A stretch of DNA of 64,000 nt, from positions 27,704,447 to 27,768,446 of the forward strand of contig JBAIZL010000007.1 in assembly GCA_036971475.1 (NCBI GenBank), written 5' to 3'. The stretch is from Prosapia bicincta (taxonomy: Eukaryota > Arthropoda > Insecta > Hemiptera > Cercopidae). Shown here in pieces: positions 1 through 12,870 of this stretch. The position numbers were made by a program, and so were the translations under genes. How positions within the stretch are numbered: position 1 is the first letter of the stretch; every line of letters begins with the position of its first letter. The notes below the pieces were generated by a model. That model had not been told where the DNA came from. It did no database searches and saw only the letters and a program-made list of their open reading frames with translations.

Positions 1-674
1 TACCCCACATAGTTTTTACTGACTCTATGAAGTCAACGCATTGCAGACAGTAAGTAGTTAATGGTTTACAAATTGTCGCCTGACGAAGTGACATCGGTAG
101 TTAGTGGTCTTTGTACCCCACATAGTTTTACTGACTCTATGAAGTCAAAGCATTGCAGACAGTAAGTAGTTAATGTTTTACAAATTGTCGCCTGACGAAG
201 TGACATCGGTAGTTAGTGGTCTTTGTACCCCAGATAGTTTTACTGACTTTATGAAAGCAAAGCATTACAGACAGTAAGTAGTTCATGTTTTACAAATTGT
301 CGCCTGACGAAGTGACATCGGTAGTTAGTGGTCTTTGTACCCCAGATAGTTTTACTGACTCTATGAAGTCAAAACATTGTAGACAGTAAGTAGTTAATGT
401 TTTACAAATTGTCGCCTGACGAAGTGACATCGGTAGTTAGTGGTCTTTGTACCCCAGATAGTTTTACTGACTCTATGAAGTCAAATCATTGCAGACAGTA
501 AGTAGTTAATGTTTTACAAATTGTCGCCTGACGAAGTGACATCGGTAGTTAGTGGTCTTTGTACCCCAGATAGTTTTACTGACTCTATGAAGTCAAATCA
601 TTGCAGACAGTAAGTAGTTAATGTTTTACAAATTGTCGCCTGACGAAGTGACATCGGTAGTTAGCGGTCTTTGT
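1..674. repeat. Tandem repeat, about 112-bp monomer, 6 copies
   Basis: Copies begin TACCCCA(C/G)AT at 1, 114, 226, 338, 450 and 562. Each contains GTCGCCTGACGAAGTGACAT. Copies differ at only a few positions. The array is cut by the window edge, so it may be longer. Confidence 0.97.
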
Positions 675-679
675 AAATT

Positions 680-1157
680 TGCTTTAGTTTAATTAATTTT
701 GTTCCGTTTGGCGCGACTCCCCTTTCGTAAATAGTTCCCATTATGTTTTGTCCGCTGCCGCTGCTTCCACTGGCCTATCACTTGTTGTTGTCTGTCCCGG
801 CGAGGGAATTAATCAAATTATGCTCCAAAGTTGGCGAATTTTGCAGATATTTGAAGCGCGCGCACTTACGTGTCTTTGTCGACCCATCAAATTTCATCGT
901 TCTTCCAATCAAGGTGTCAAGGGGATATAGTTGAAAGAATTGGTCACGTGATATGTCTGCGCATGCGCTCGCCCGTTCTTCTCACATTGACAGTTTTAGC
1001 TAATGTGTTTGTATGCCGTATCCCCTCCACCGAACTCCCCCTCTCGGAACCCCTCCTCGAATAGATGGGGTTGATTTTACCCTTACTGGTTTCGTCAGTA
1101 GGAAGCGAACTGTGGCCCGATCGAGATGGTAGCTACTCGAGAAATGGCTTTATTAAC
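680..1157 (+). promoter_or_regulatory. Candidate promoter and non-coding first exon (possibly talin)
   Basis: A GC-richer, non-repetitive block just after the first satellite. It contains an E-box CACGTG (945-950) and a palindromic NRF1-type site TGCGCATGCGC (958-968), followed by a pyrimidine-rich stretch. It ends in AAC followed by GTGAGTAA at 1158, a good splice donor. No open frame here resembles a known protein. Because talin's start-codon exon is preceded by an acceptor, a non-coding 5' exon must lie upstream; this block is one candidate, implying a roughly 32-kb first intron. The link to talin is inference. Confidence 0.35.
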
Positions 1158-1159
1158 GT

Positions 1160-2918
1160 GAGTAATTGTGTCGTTATGCCATTTAGGAAGTTATGTATTG
1201 TAACATAGACTTGTAAATATTCCTTTAGAGAACAGGTCTGTGGAAGAATTTTTCATGTTTTTTAACTCATTTGCAATTGTTTTCACAATACCGTTATAGA
1301 ATAACATACCATTTAGTTTTATTTTGCTCTTTTGCACAAGAAATATTTTTATTAAAATTTTTATACTCTTGTAGTTAAAAAAAAATAAGTACATAACTGT
1401 TACTTAAGGAATACATACATTCTTTTTAATATAATAGTGTATGCAAACAAATGTATGCATCATCAATGCATATAAATATCGCATATAATGTTATTTTTTT
1501 GTTAGTAAAAAGTTGATTAAGTTTGCCCTATATTGAAGACATTGTTATGGTCTACAATTTATATTACTATAAGATGTAGGTGATGAAAAGTTGTAAAAAT
1601 ATTTTTTCATGTATATTGAGTATATTATGTCTCCATTTTATATCATTGTGTCAAGAAAATTGAAAAGGCTTTATTTTCAAATAATATATTAGAATATTTT
1701 TAGGCAATAATAATAATAATAAATAAATAAAAAACTGATCTAAATTATTTATGAATGAATTTATTTCAGTTATATGTAAATAAAAAAAATGTCAAAATAC
1801 AGTCATATAATATATATTGACCGTATATATTACATATATTATGTACTTTATGATAACTCTAATGCTGTGATCCCATATGCTTTGAAGACAAAACACATGG
1901 TCAATTGCCCGTCATTGTGGAGTCGTTGTAAAATCGATTTTAACATGTTTAATTTATTAAATATAGCTTTGAAGAGAGAGCCTGTGAGAAAAGTATTGCC
2001 AGTTTGCTTTGGAATAAAATGAAAGTTTTTAATTTGGCTAGATTGACAGTGGTGCTTTGAATCAATAACACGAGTGTAGTACATGGACAGCAGTCGAGTT
2101 GCGGAGTTCGTAAAGTCAGCATGTATTGTTGGTCGTTTTGTCACGGAAAACCTGGAAATGCTGTCAACAACGTTTCTGTAACGTCTAAATAAATACACGG
2201 TGCGTTTGTATTAGTTACCGCATTTTGGAATGCCGCTGTCAACAATTACATAAACAAGTAATACAAAAAAAATTAATCAATTGTTACTAAGGCCAAAAAC
2301 GTTATTTTAATTTAATTATTTTTTATTTTATAATTACAATTTATATAAATATGTATATACGTATAACAAAATCACAATATTAAGTGGCAAAATAGAAAGC
2401 GAATTTCCTTGCAAAGTTCCATTTCCCCTATCTATACAGTTGGTTTATTATTTTTGTTTGTTACTATTTATTCGGTTTTTTTTTGTTTTCTAATTTATGA
2501 AGCTGATTGTGGCCTATAACTTCTCATTCTATCAATCTCTCGTATTGCTTCATTGCTACAAGGAACCTTTCTCTGATAATTTCATATACATCTTTAAATA
2601 ATAGATTTCTAGCAATGAGAAAGTTGATTCAGTGCCAAATTAATGGATTTCGAACACGAAGTCTTTCAATTCGAATCCGATCGAAACATCAACTTTTTTA
2701 AATTTTAATTAATGAATTAATATTTGAAAAAAACTATTAACATTAAACAAAATGTATTTCAACTTGGTTGGATTAATAAAAACCGGTTTTATAACGTTTA
2801 AAGTATATACAATATCTATAGGCCTGTGTGGATGTGCGTGCGCGAGTGTGTGTGTGTCTCCATAAAGGCCTATATATATTACATACATATTATATATATC
2901 GTTATGTAGGTAGCGACG
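1160..2918. other. AT-rich stretch, no gene recognised
   Basis: AT-rich sequence with short A/T runs and TAA repeats near 1705. A 116-codon minus-strand open frame (1848-2198) has no recognisable motif and looks like a chance frame. Nothing else is supported. Confidence 0.6.
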
Positions 2919-2919
2919 T

Positions 2920-5900
2920 TTAGGTTTACTAGGTTTCTCGTCCATTTAATTTCATAACGACTATCAGATTAAAGATAGTTACTTTGAGTTTTACTAGGTA
3001 TCGCGACCATTTTATTTCACTCCAACTATCGGATTAAAGATAGCTAAGTTTAGTTTTACTAGGTATCGCGACCATTTTATTTCACTCCAACTATCAGATT
3101 AAAGATAGCTAAGTTTAGTTTTACTAGGTATCGCGACCATTTTATTTCACTCCAACTATCGGATTAAAGATAGCTAAGTTTAGTTTTACTAGGTATCGCG
3201 ACCATTTTATTTCACTACGAAAGACAGCTACGTTTGGTTTTGGTAGATCTCTTTGGCATATTATATCACTACAACTATCAGATTAAAGATAGCTAAGTTT
3301 ATTTTTACTAGGTATCGCGACCATTTTATTTCACTCCAACTATCAGATTAAAGATAGCTAAGTTTAGTTTTACTAGGTATCGCGACCATTTTATTTCACT
3401 CCAACTATCGGATTAAAGATAGCTAAGTTTAGTTTTACTAGGTATCGCGACCATTTTATTTCACTCCAACTATCGGATTAAAGATAGCTAAGTTTAGTTT
3501 TACTAGGTATCGCGACCATTTTATTTCACTCCAACTATCGGATTAAAGATAGCTAAGTTTAGTTTTACTAGGTATCGCGACCATTTTATTTCACTCCAAC
3601 TATCGCATTAAAGATAGCTAGGTTTAGTTTTACTAGGTATCGCGACCATTTTATTTCACTCCAACTATCGGATTAAAGATAGCTAATTTAGTTTTACTAG
3701 GTATCGCGACCATTTTATTTCACTACGAAAGACAGCTACGTTTGGTTTTGGTAGATCTCTTTGGCATATTATATCACTACAACTATCAGATTAAAGATAG
3801 CTAAGTTTAGTTTTACTAGGTATCGCGACCATTTATTTCACTCCAACTATCGGATTAAAGATAGCTAAGTTTAGTTTTACTAGGTATCGCGACCATTTTA
3901 TTTCACTACGAAAGACAGCTACGTTTGGTTTTGGTAGATCTCTTTGGCATATTATATCACTACAACTATCAGATTAAAAATAGCTAAGTTTAGTTTTACT
4001 AGGTATCGCGACCATTTTATTTCACTCCAACTATCGGATTAAAGATAGCTAAGTTTAGTTTTACTAGGTATCGCGACCATTTTATTTCACTACGAAAGAC
4101 AGCTACGTTTGGTTTTGGCGTATTATATCAAAGCTACGTTTGGTAGATCTCTTTGGCATATTATATCACTACAACTATCAGATTAAAAATAGCTAAGTTT
4201 AGTTTTACTAGGTATCGCGACCATTTTATTTCACTCCAACTATCGGATTAAAGATAGCTAAGTTTAGTTTTACTAGGTATCGCGACCATTTTATTTCACT
4301 ACGAAAGACAGCTACGTTTGGTTTTGGCATATTATATCAAAGCTACGTTTGGTAGATCTCTTTGGCATATTATATCACTACAACTATCAGATTAAAAATA
4401 GCTAAGTTTAGTTTTACTAGGTATCGCGACCATTTTATTTCACTCCAACTATCGGAATAAAGATAGCTAAGTTTAGTTTTACTAGGTATCGCGACCATTT
4501 TATTTCACTCCAACTATCGGATTAAAGATAGCTAAGTTTAGTTTTACTAGGTATCGCGATCATTTCATTTCATTACGACTATCAGATTAAAGATAGCTAA
4601 GTTTAGTTTTACTAGGTATCGCGACCATTTCATTTCATTACGACTATCAGATTAAAGATAGCTAAGTTTAGTTTTACTAGGTATCGCGACCATTTTATTT
4701 CACTACGAAAGACAGCTACGTTTGGTTTTGGCGTATTATATCAAAGCTACGTTTGGTAGATCTCTTTGGCATATTATATCACTACAACTATCAGATTAAA
4801 AATAGCTAAGTTTAGTTTTACTAGGTATCGCGACCATTTTATTTCACTCCAACTATCGGATTAAAGATAGCTAAGTTTAGTTTTACTAGGTATCGCGACC
4901 ATTTTATTTCACTACGAAAGACAGCTACGTTTGGTTTTGGCATATTATATCAAAGCTACGTTTGGTAGATCTCTTTGGCATATTATATCACTACAACTAT
5001 CAGATTAAAAATAGCTAAGTTTAGTTTTACTAGGTATCGCGACCATTTTATTTCACTCCAACTATCGGATTAAAGATAGCTAAGTTTAGTTTTACTAGGT
5101 ATCGCGACCATTTTATTTCACTACGAAAGACAGCTACGTTTGGTTTTGGCATATTATATCAAAGCTACGTTTGGTAGATCTCTTTGGCATATTATATCAC
5201 TACAACTATCAGATTAAAAATAGCTAAGTTTAGTTTTACTAGGTATCGCGACCATTTTATTTCACTCCAACTATCGGATTACAGATAGCTAAGTTTAGTT
5301 TTACTAGGTATCGCGACCATTTTATTTCACTACGAAAGACAGCTACGTTTGGTTTTGGCGTATTATATCAAAGCTACGTTTGGTAGATCTCTTTGGCATA
5401 TTATATCACTACAACTATCAGATTAAAAATAGCTAAGTTTAGTTTTACTAGGTATCGCGACCATTTTATTTCACTCCAACTATCGGATTAAAGATAGCTA
5501 AGTTTAGTTTTACTAGGTATCGCGACCATTTTATTTCACTACGAAAGACAGCTACGTTTGGTTTTGGCATATTATATCAAAGCTACGTTTGGTAGATCTC
5601 TTTGGCATATTATATCACTACAACTATCAGATTAAAAATAGCTAAGTTTAGTTTTACTAGGTATCGCGACCATTTTATTTCACTCCAACTATCGGATTAA
5701 AGATAGCTAAGTTTAGTTTTACTAGGTATCGCGACCATTTTATTTCACTCCAACTATCGGATTAAAGATAGCTAAGTTTAGTTTTACTAGGTATCGCGAC
5801 CATTTTATTTCACTCCAACTATCGGATTAAAGATAGCTAAGTTTAGTTTTACTAGGTATCGCGACCATTTTATTTCACTCCAACTATCGGATTAAAGATA

Positions 5901-6815
5901 GCTAAGTTTAGTTTTACTAGGTATCGCGACCATTTTATTTCACTCCAACTGTCGGATTAAAGATAGCTAAGTTTAGTTTTACTAGGTATCGCGACCATTT
6001 TATTTCACTCCAACTATCGGATTAAAGATAGCTAAGTTTAGTTTTACTAGGTATCGCGATCATTTCATTTCATTACGACTATCAGATTAAAGATAGCTAA
6101 GTTTAGTTTTACTAGGTATCGCGACCATTTAATTTCATTACGACTATCAGATTAAAGATAGCTAAGTTTAGTTTTACTAGGTATCGCGACCATTTTATTT
6201 CACTACGAAAGACAGCTACGTTTGGTTTTGGTAGATCTCTTTGGCATATTATATCACTACAACTATCAGATTAAAAATAGCTAAGTTTAGTTTTACTAGG
6301 TATCGCGACCATTTTATTTCACTCCAACTATCGGATTAAAGATAGCTAAGTTTAGTTTTACTAGGTATCGCGACCATTTTATTTCACTACGAAAGACAGC
6401 TACGTTTGGTTTTGGCATATTATATCAAAGCTACGTTTGGTAGATCTCTTTGGCATATTATATCACTACAACTATCAGATTAAAAATAGCTAAGTTTAGT
6501 TTTACTAGGTATCGCGACCATTTTATTTCACTCCAACTATCGGATTAAAGATAGCTAAGTTTAGTTTTACTAGGTATCGCGACCATTTTATTTCACTACG
6601 AAAGACAGCTACGTTTGGTTTTGGCGTATTATATCAAAGCTACGTTTGGTAGATCTCTTTGGCATATTATATCACTACAACTATCAGATTAAAAATAGCT
6701 AAGTTTAGTTTTACTAGGTATCGCGACCATTTTATTTCACTACGAAAGGTAGCTAAGTTTGGTTTTGCTAGATTTCTCGACCATTTTATATCACTACAAC
6801 TATTAGATTAAAGAT
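2920..6815. repeat. Satellite array, 65-bp monomer with higher-order structure
   Basis: The basic unit contains AGGTATCGCGACCATTTTAT and GATTAAAGATAGCTAAGTTT, with copies 65 bp apart (for example AGGTAT at 3061, 3126 and 3191). A second unit type carries ACGAAAGACAGCTACGTTTG and GGTAGATCTCTTTGGCATAT. The two types alternate in composite blocks repeated many times between about 3700 and 6700, a higher-order repeat. Confidence 0.97.
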
Positions 6816-7170
6816 CCAACTCGTTCACGATAGAAGGCTCGTGGGACGGGGAAATGAGGTTTCTTATCGGATATAAACCTCAAACGGCTCTGTTTGTCTA
6901 ACGGTAAAATATTTTGCTTGACTTTATCAACGCCAAGAGAAGGTTGCTGTTGTTGGCTTCGCTGACTCGTGTCTGTACAATATTAGCTCTGCAGTAACTT
7001 ATCTTGGTTTTATTTATTTTTTCTTATTTCATTTTTACTGTTTATGTCAGAATATGTTTAGTGCGTATCGTCCGTCTATTGTGCTTGTTGTTAAATGTTT
7101 CCTTATTATTGACCTTATAATTGATCAACAAGAATATTTATAAAAGGCACGATCAAAGCTTTTCATTAAT
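6816..7170. other. Unique spacer between arrays
   Basis: Non-repetitive sequence between the 65-bp satellite and the dinucleotide tracts. No gene, RNA or transposon end is recognised. Confidence 0.5.
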
Positions 7171-7171
7171 G

Positions 7172-7173
<2 letters not shown>

Positions 7174-7234
<61 letters not shown>
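7174..7234. repeat. (TA)n microsatellite
   Basis: About 30 uninterrupted TA units. Confidence 0.98.
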
Positions 7235-7239
<5 letters not shown>

Positions 7240-7339
7240 AATATATATTTAAATAAATAATTTTTGAAGAAGAAACCTCCCATACACATACGCGCGGGCG
7301 CACACATGCACGCGCGCTCACACGTTTACACAGACACAC

Positions 7340-7359
7340 AATTAGCGCGCGCGCTAATT
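7340..7359. repeat. Perfect 20-bp palindrome with CG core
   Basis: AATTAGCGCGCGCGCTAATT is a perfect palindrome sitting at the edge of the (CA)n tract. Alternating purine-pyrimidine makes it a candidate for cruciform or Z-DNA. Confidence 0.9.
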
Positions 7360-7372
7360 ATGTGTGCTGTGT

Positions 7373-7562
<190 letters not shown>

Positions 7563-7786
7563 AATTAGCGAGCGGGCACACACAGACGCGTGCGCGCGCG
7601 CTCGGTTTTGTGTGTTGTCCTAGAAGCAAGCTTTAAATTTCCACTTGACCTGCAATAATGCAAAGAATTATTGATCCTGCCAGGCTTGTCGTGGGCTCTT
7701 ATCAACACCTCTCAGTTATTTACTCTCAAATCATTCTTCACTTGTATTGAATGTTTATATTTATAAGGTTTTGAATTAATATGAAA

Positions 7787-7787
<1 letters not shown>

Positions 7788-7831
<44 letters not shown>
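7788..7831. repeat. (TA)n microsatellite flanked by a short direct repeat
   Basis: A TA run of about 40 bp. The words TTATAAGGTTTTG before it and TATAAGGTTTTG after it form a direct repeat, suggesting slippage or a small duplication. Confidence 0.85.
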
Positions 7832-7835
<4 letters not shown>

Positions 7836-8509
7836 TTTGGATAATCATTTCATTTTCACGCCTAATCTGTCTATAATTAGATGCAGAAAGTCTTCAGGAA
7901 CAAGGAAAACGTTACTGGAGGAATATGAAATTTAAAATTTCACTTGGTAGCGAACATTAAAAATTGAAAACTAAAAATAATGACGGTGGCGATACCAATA
8001 AAGTTAACATTCAAGAAAAATAAAACTTGGTGACGACACCATTATAGTTAATGGCGACATCACAAAATAACACTATTTTTGTCTTGTTTTAAAAATTTTA
8101 AATTTTTAGAATGTCGCCGCAAAGTTTTACGTTTTTTCCTTGTACCGGAGGAATTCTTGAATGCCAGGTATAATGTTTTGTAATATTTATTATTTGTAGG
8201 AAGGTAACGCTGCACAATTTAATACGGAACGTCATTTTAGCGTTAAAATATTTTTTTTATTTACGAAGAATGTAGATAATCATTTTGTAAGAGAGTTAAC
8301 CCAAAGTGCTGCAAAAGATTGAAGGAGAACGAATCGATATTGGTCGGATTTGGTTGTGCGTGTCTTGTCGCAAGGCGGATTTCCCTTCACCGCTCGGAGA
8401 CCACATCCTAACTGTGGTTACCCGAAACGGTGCTGTTGTAAATACATTTTCCTGGAGGGTTTATCCCGTAATACACGTCACAATACCGTCGTGAATACTG
8501 AAGGAATAC

Positions 8510-10890
8510 TGAAGAGGGTCAACATTGCACTGGCCGCGTTAGAGAGGTCCCTCAGAACTGGCGATACTATGAGGGGCATAAACAGAGAACCAACAAGAGA
8601 GGGTCCACATTGCACTGCCCACGTTAGAGAGGTCCCTTAGAACTGGCATACTATGAGGGGCATAAACAGAGGACCAACAAGAGAGGGTCCACATTGCACT
8701 GGCCGCGTTAGAGAGGTCCCTCAGAACTGGCGATGCTATGAGGGGCATAAACAGAGGACCAACAAGAGAGGGTCCACATTGCACTGGCCGCGTTTGAGAG
8801 GTCCCTCAGAACTGGCATACTATGAGGGGCATAAACAGAGGACCAACAAGAGAGGGTCCACATTGCACTGCCCGCGTTAGAGAGGTCACTCAGAACTGGC
8901 GATACTATGAGGGGCATAAACAGATGATCAACAAGAGGGGGGTCCACATTGCACTGCCCGCGTTAGAGAGGTCCCTTAGAACTGGCGATACTATGAGGGG
9001 CATAAACAGAGGACCAACAAGAGAGGGTCCACATTGCACTGGCCGCGTTAGAGAAGTCCCTCAGAACTGGCGATACTATGAGGGGCATAAACAGAGGACC
9101 AACAAGAGAGGGTCCACATTGCACTGGCCGCGTTAGAGAAGTCCCTCAGAACTGGCATACTATGAGGGGCATAAACAGAGGATCAACAAGAGAGGGTCCA
9201 CATTCCACTGGTCGCATTAGAGAAGTCCCTTAGCACTGGCGATACTATGAGGGGCATAAACAGAGGACCAACAAGAGGGGGTCCACATTCCACTGGTCGC
9301 ATTAGAGAAGTCCCTCAGAACTGGCGATACTATGAGGGGCATAAACAGAGGACCAACAAGAGAGGGTCCACATTGCACTGGCCGCGTTAGAGAAGTCCCT
9401 CAGAACTGGCGATACTATGAGGGGCATAAACAGATGATCAACAAGAGGGGGTCCACATTGCACTGAACGCGTTAGAGAGGTCCCTTAGAACTGGCATACT
9501 ATGAGGGGCATAAACAGAGGACCAACAAGAGAGGGTCCACATTGCACTGGCCGCGTTAGAGAGGTCCCTCAGAACTGGCGATACTATGAGGGGCATAAAC
9601 AGAGGACCAACAAGAGAGGGTCCACATTGCACTGGCCGCGTTAAAGAGGACCCTCAGAACTGGCATACTATGAGGGGCATAAAGAGAGGACCAACAAGAG
9701 AGGGTCCACATTGCACTGGCCGCGTTAGAGAGGTCCCTCAGAACTGGCGATACTATGAGGGGCATAAACAGAGGATCAACAAGAGGGGGTCCACATTGCA
9801 CTGGCCGCGTTAGAGAGGTCCCTCAGAACTGGCGATACTATGAGGGGCATAAACAGAGGATCAACAGGAGGGGGTCCACATTGCACTGCCCGCGTTAGAG
9901 AGGTCCCTTAGAACTGGCGATACTATGAGGGGCATAAACAGAGGATTAACAAGAGAGTGTCCACATTGCTCTGGCCGCGTTAGAGAGGTCCCTTAGAACT
10001 GGCGATACTATGAGGGGCATAAACAGAGGATCAACAAGAGGTGGTCCACATTCCACTGGTCGCATTAGAGAAGTCCCTCAGAACTGGCGATACTATGAGG
10101 GGCATAAACAGAGGATCAACAAGAGAGGGTCCACATTGCACTGGCCGCGTTAGAGAGGTCCCTCAGAACTGGCGATACTATGAGGGGCATAAACAGAGGA
10201 TCAACAAGAGAGGGTCCACATTGCACTGGCTGCGTTAGAGAGGTCCCTCAGAACTGGCGATACTATGAGGGGCATAAACAGAGGATCAACAAGAGGGGGT
10301 CCACATTGCACTGGCCGCGTTAGAGAGGTCCCTCAGAACTGGCGATACTATGAGGGGCATAAACAGAGGATCAACAAGGGGGGGTCCACATTGCACTGCC
10401 CGCGTTAGAGAGGTCCCTTAGAACTGGCGATACTATGAGGGGCATAAACAGAGGATCAGCAAGAGGGGGTCCACATTGCACTGCCCGCGTTAGAGAGGTC
10501 CCTTAAAACTGGCGATACTATGAGGGGCATAAACAGAGGATCAACAAGAGGGGGTCCACATTGCACTGCCCGCGTTAGAGAGGTCCCTTAGAACTGGCGA
10601 TACTATGAGGGGCATAAACAGTGGATCAACAAGAGGGGGTCCACATTGCACTGCCCGCGTTAGAGAGGTCCCTCAGAACTGGCGATACTATGAGGGGCAT
10701 AAACAGTGGATCAACAAGAGGGGGTCCACATTGCACTGCCCGCGTTAGAGAGGTCCCTTAGAACTGGCGATACTATGAGGGGCATAAACAGAGGACCAAC
10801 AAGAGGGGGTCCACATTGCACTGCCCGCGTTAGAGAGGTCCCTTAGAACTGGCGATACTATGAGGGGCATAAACAGTGGATCAACAAGCA
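8510..10890. repeat. Satellite array, about 85-bp monomer, about 28 copies
   Basis: Unit words include TACTATGAGGGGCATAAACA and GGTCCACATTGCACTG. Spacing is 85 bp (for example TACTATG at 10261, 10346 and 10431), with 82-bp copies lacking GAT. Because 85 is not a multiple of three, the frame rotates from copy to copy. Open frames in all frames on both strands are by-products of a unit poor in stops. This unit is markedly more GC-rich than the window average. Confidence 0.97.
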
Positions 10891-10899
10891 CTGGGCACG

Positions 10900-11585
10900 T
10901 ACGTGGGAAGGATGAGATAATTGCGAGAGGTCCAACTTCGACGCCAGTTTAACTAGGATCGGGATCTAAAGGTCATAAAGGATACCCGTAGGTATGACAA
11001 TAGTAAACGAATGATCTTACAAAATATGACATTTTTAAATTAGATTAACTGAAAATGGCACTATTCTGATGGTCGTGAAAGCTTTTCTGCAGTCGCCGCT
11101 AGGCTAAATCACGGATTCTGATGCAGTGGGAGGGGGTTGTAACTGAGCAGAGAAAAAGTTTTTTAACGCGGTAAAAGTTGTGCTCAAAGTTAGGGTTCAA
11201 TGAAGGAGACAACGGGAGGTAGGGGGGGGGAAGGGGTAAGCAGAGGGTGATGAAGAACAGGAGGCTAGCTGTATTGAATTATAAATTAGTAAATTTGTTA
11301 AAAATTACTAACCAGTTTAATTACCGCTCCACGATGGAAGAGCCGGGCGGCTGTCAGCTTTATCTTGCTTCTCCTTTACACCAATTTGCAGTTTTTAAAT
11401 CGCAAACGTCTACACGCTTCTGGGATGTATGAGAGTTGTGAAGGCATGACCTTCTGTAAGATTCGTGACAGAATCTTGCCTCTCTATCGGGGTAGCACAG
11501 AGCCGACTGATCGATTTTGAGGACGAGGTAATGTCTTAATGCTAGACACATACATTTAACACTATTTCAATTCACACCAAGATAC
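10900..11585. other. Non-repetitive stretch, no gene recognised
   Basis: Mixed-composition sequence with a G-run (11222-11234). Short open frames only, none with a recognisable motif. Confidence 0.5.
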
Positions 11586-11593
11586 GTTTAAGC

Positions 11594-12078
11594 CAGAGGT
11601 TCCCTACCTGTGGTACGCCTAGGGTAGGTAAGAGCCTGTAAGGTGGTACGCGAAAATAATACCAGTAATGGTGGACATCAATATTTCACACTTTAGACTT
11701 GAAGTAAGCACGAGATTATACTGGTAGTGACAAGATAGTTGGTCTGTTTTTGATCGGAAATTGCGTGGAGCTTGTATGTTTGTGTGCGACTGAAAGCACA
11801 GAATAGAAAGCTATGGGAAGGATCTATTACAGATTTAGGTGAACAATACAAATACAGGGATGTGTCTACGATTTGGTAGGAAACTTTCAGGGAACCGTCT
11901 TTCGTGTTCCCCACACAAACATATCGTATACACAGCCGGTTGCCCTCGCTCCACCCATTACTTACATGGCAGTTAGGCAACAACTCTTTGTATTAACCAC
12001 GTCGAGGAATAGGGGGTACTTTTCATTGGTGAAACGTTTTTAGGGGTATGTGAAAAGAAAAAAAGTTGGGAACCACTG
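11594..12078. mobile_element. hAT-type non-autonomous element (485 bp)
   Basis: The left end is CAGAGGTTCCCTACCTGTGG; the right end, read inward, is CAGTGGTTCCCAAC. This is the typical hAT terminal inverted repeat. It is flanked by GTTTAAGC (11586-11593) and GTTTACGC (12079-12086), an 8-bp target duplication with one mismatch. No transposase frame was recognised inside. The 8-bp duplication and end sequence make the hAT assignment firm. Confidence 0.82.
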
Positions 12079-12529
12079 GTTTACGCCAACCGTTCCAATT
12101 CTCACTGAAGAAATGTTCGGTTTAAAAAAGCAAGATGTTTGCTACCAGCACTGAGCGCTAGCACCTCTGTTTAAGCCCTAATGTTAGTATAGGGTGATCC
12201 ACCCTCAGGAAAATCGTGGCAAGCGCGGCTTTCCTTACGTTGAAACGTCAGCTGACAAATTGTAATTATTGTCACATAAAACTGGAGTCCAGCTGCACGC
12301 AAGCCATCATCGTCAAATGTAAGCGGTTTTTTTTTGTATTTAAACGTTTTACCTAATTCCCAAAACTTTTGAAGGTTTTAATCTAATATTTTTTTAAAAC
12401 TCTTTGGTCGAAGAAATTACAACTTTAAAAATCATGGGTTTTTGTATTAAAATTATTGGTAAATATTTTTTGGTTTTATTCTATAATGGTATATCAATAA
12501 ATTGTTAACAAAATACACACTGCAGGGGA

Positions 12530-12870
12530 CAGGATGACTTGTGGAGTTTACAGTAAATCTTTCGACACAAGCATTCACGAACACGTGTCGGAACTAACAA
12601 GAACCTCCAAGTGTTCGGAGTTACTTTTCAGAGCTTTGAGTGTAGACTGAACGGTTGCGCGATGTGGCAACACCACCACAACTGTCCCTCGTACTGCTGC
12701 CGCCAGATGCTGACGCAATGGTGCCCTCAGCGGACCAGGTCGTTCATCAGAGTAAGTGCTACCTCTATACGCATGCGTAGGTTTCGCCCGCTTCTTAGTG
12801 TAGCCTAGTCCGCATGGCACTAGCCTTACATGTAGCATTGGAGGCCTAAATAGTTGTTTAGTGCAGCGCC
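12530..12870 (+). promoter_or_regulatory. GC-richer island with splice-donor-like site
   Basis: An island distinctly richer in G+C than its surroundings. It has an NRF1-like ACGCATGCGT (12769-12778) and a consensus donor GTAAGTG at 12752, preceded by CATCAGA. It could be an alternative non-coding 5' exon of talin or the start of an unrelated transcript. A 154-codon minus-strand open frame across it has no recognisable similarity and is probably chance in GC-rich sequence. Confidence 0.25.

Noticed and set aside
1..674. CRISPR-like array
   Set aside because: Whole units repeat head to tail with no unique spacers, and the sequence is eukaryotic; the same applies to the other arrays.
1848..2198. 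116-codon minus-strand open frame
   Set aside because: No domain, signal or family resemblance; AT-rich context and no splice or promoter evidence.
8350..10238. Many 60-100 codon frames reading RGINRGPTREGPHCTGRVREV-like sequence
   Set aside because: Products of the 85-bp tandem repeat; the frame shifts every copy and both strands are equally open.
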